From: Dickeya chrysanthemi NCPPB 402 | Lineage (GTDB): Bacteria; Pseudomonadota; Gammaproteobacteria; Enterobacterales; Enterobacteriaceae | Direction: 5' to 3' | Length of the DNA: 64,000 nt | Assembly: GCF_000406105.1 (NCBI RefSeq) | Contig: NZ_CM001974.1 | Span: 4,335,974 to 4,399,973, forward strand | Shown here: positions 63,968-64,000 of the stretch, in pieces | How positions within the stretch are numbered: the first letter of the stretch is position 1 | Layout: each line of letters starts with the position of its first letter | Notes under the pieces: generated by a model | What the model was told of the DNA's origin: nothing | Database searches by the model: none | The model's input: the letters and a program-made list of their open reading frames with translations, nothing else | Position numbers and translations under genes: made by a program

Positions 63968-64000
63968 TCAGCTCGAGCTTCGTAGAAGGTGTTGGCCGCC

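Overview
This window reads as the chromosome of a plant-associated enterobacterium of the Pectobacteriaceae, most likely Dickeya. That is an inference from gene content and near-full-length similarity to Escherichia coli proteins, not from a database search. It is gene-dense and mostly housekeeping, with a few visibly different accessory stretches.

Layout. (1) 1-200: the P2 and P1 promoters of an rRNA operon that runs leftwards out of the window. (2) 216-20396: a block syntenic with the E. coli 86-min region: hemG, trkH, yigZ, pepQ | fadBA | a YeeE/YedE transporter pair | fre, ubiD | rfaH | hemB, tatD, tatCBA, ubiB, ubiJ, ubiE, rmuC. (3) 20586-28283: arginine biosynthesis (argCBH divergent from argE, with two ARG boxes between) and ppc, a block that in E. 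coli lies elsewhere. (4) 28334-34369: an accessory segment, visibly AT-rich. It opens with fragments of at least two insertion-sequence families and continues with an ArsR-type regulator and a tightly packed four-gene operon: MFS exporter, 5-aminolevulinate-synthase-like enzyme, GNAT acetyltransferase, Gfo/Idh oxidoreductase. A perfect 21-bp inverted repeat lies upstream of the operon. (5) 34370-41610: a tyrosine-phosphatase-like gene, then E. coli synteny resumes with udp, dlhH, metE, metR, yigM. (6) 41740-48123: pagP, cysE, gpsA, secB, yibN, envC, yibQ. grxC and gpmM, which sit here in E. coli, are absent. (7) 48160-62571: tdh-kbl and the LPS inner/outer core locus (hldD, waaF, waaC, waaQ, wabG-like; on the other strand waaL and two glycosyltransferases; then waaA, waaE, coaD). 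A 269-bp multi-hairpin repeat separates the last two groups. (8) 62619-63946: mutM, rpmG, rpmB.

How the genes work together. Several envelope and respiratory functions cluster: ubiquinone synthesis (ubiD, ubiB, ubiJ, ubiE, with fre beside ubiD), twin-arginine export, heme synthesis (hemG, hemB) and LPS (hldD/waa, the antiterminator rfaH, pagP). Fatty-acid oxidation (fadBA) carries a clear FadR operator, arginine genes carry ARG boxes, metE/metR carries met boxes, and udp/dlhH share a perfect CRP site.

The best candidate for something undescribed is the 29.3-33.7 kb cassette. It looks like a small-molecule (aminoketone-type) synthesis, tailoring and export system built around an ALAS-like enzyme, in a bacterium whose relatives make 5-aminolevulinate from glutamyl-tRNA. 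Its product is unknown.
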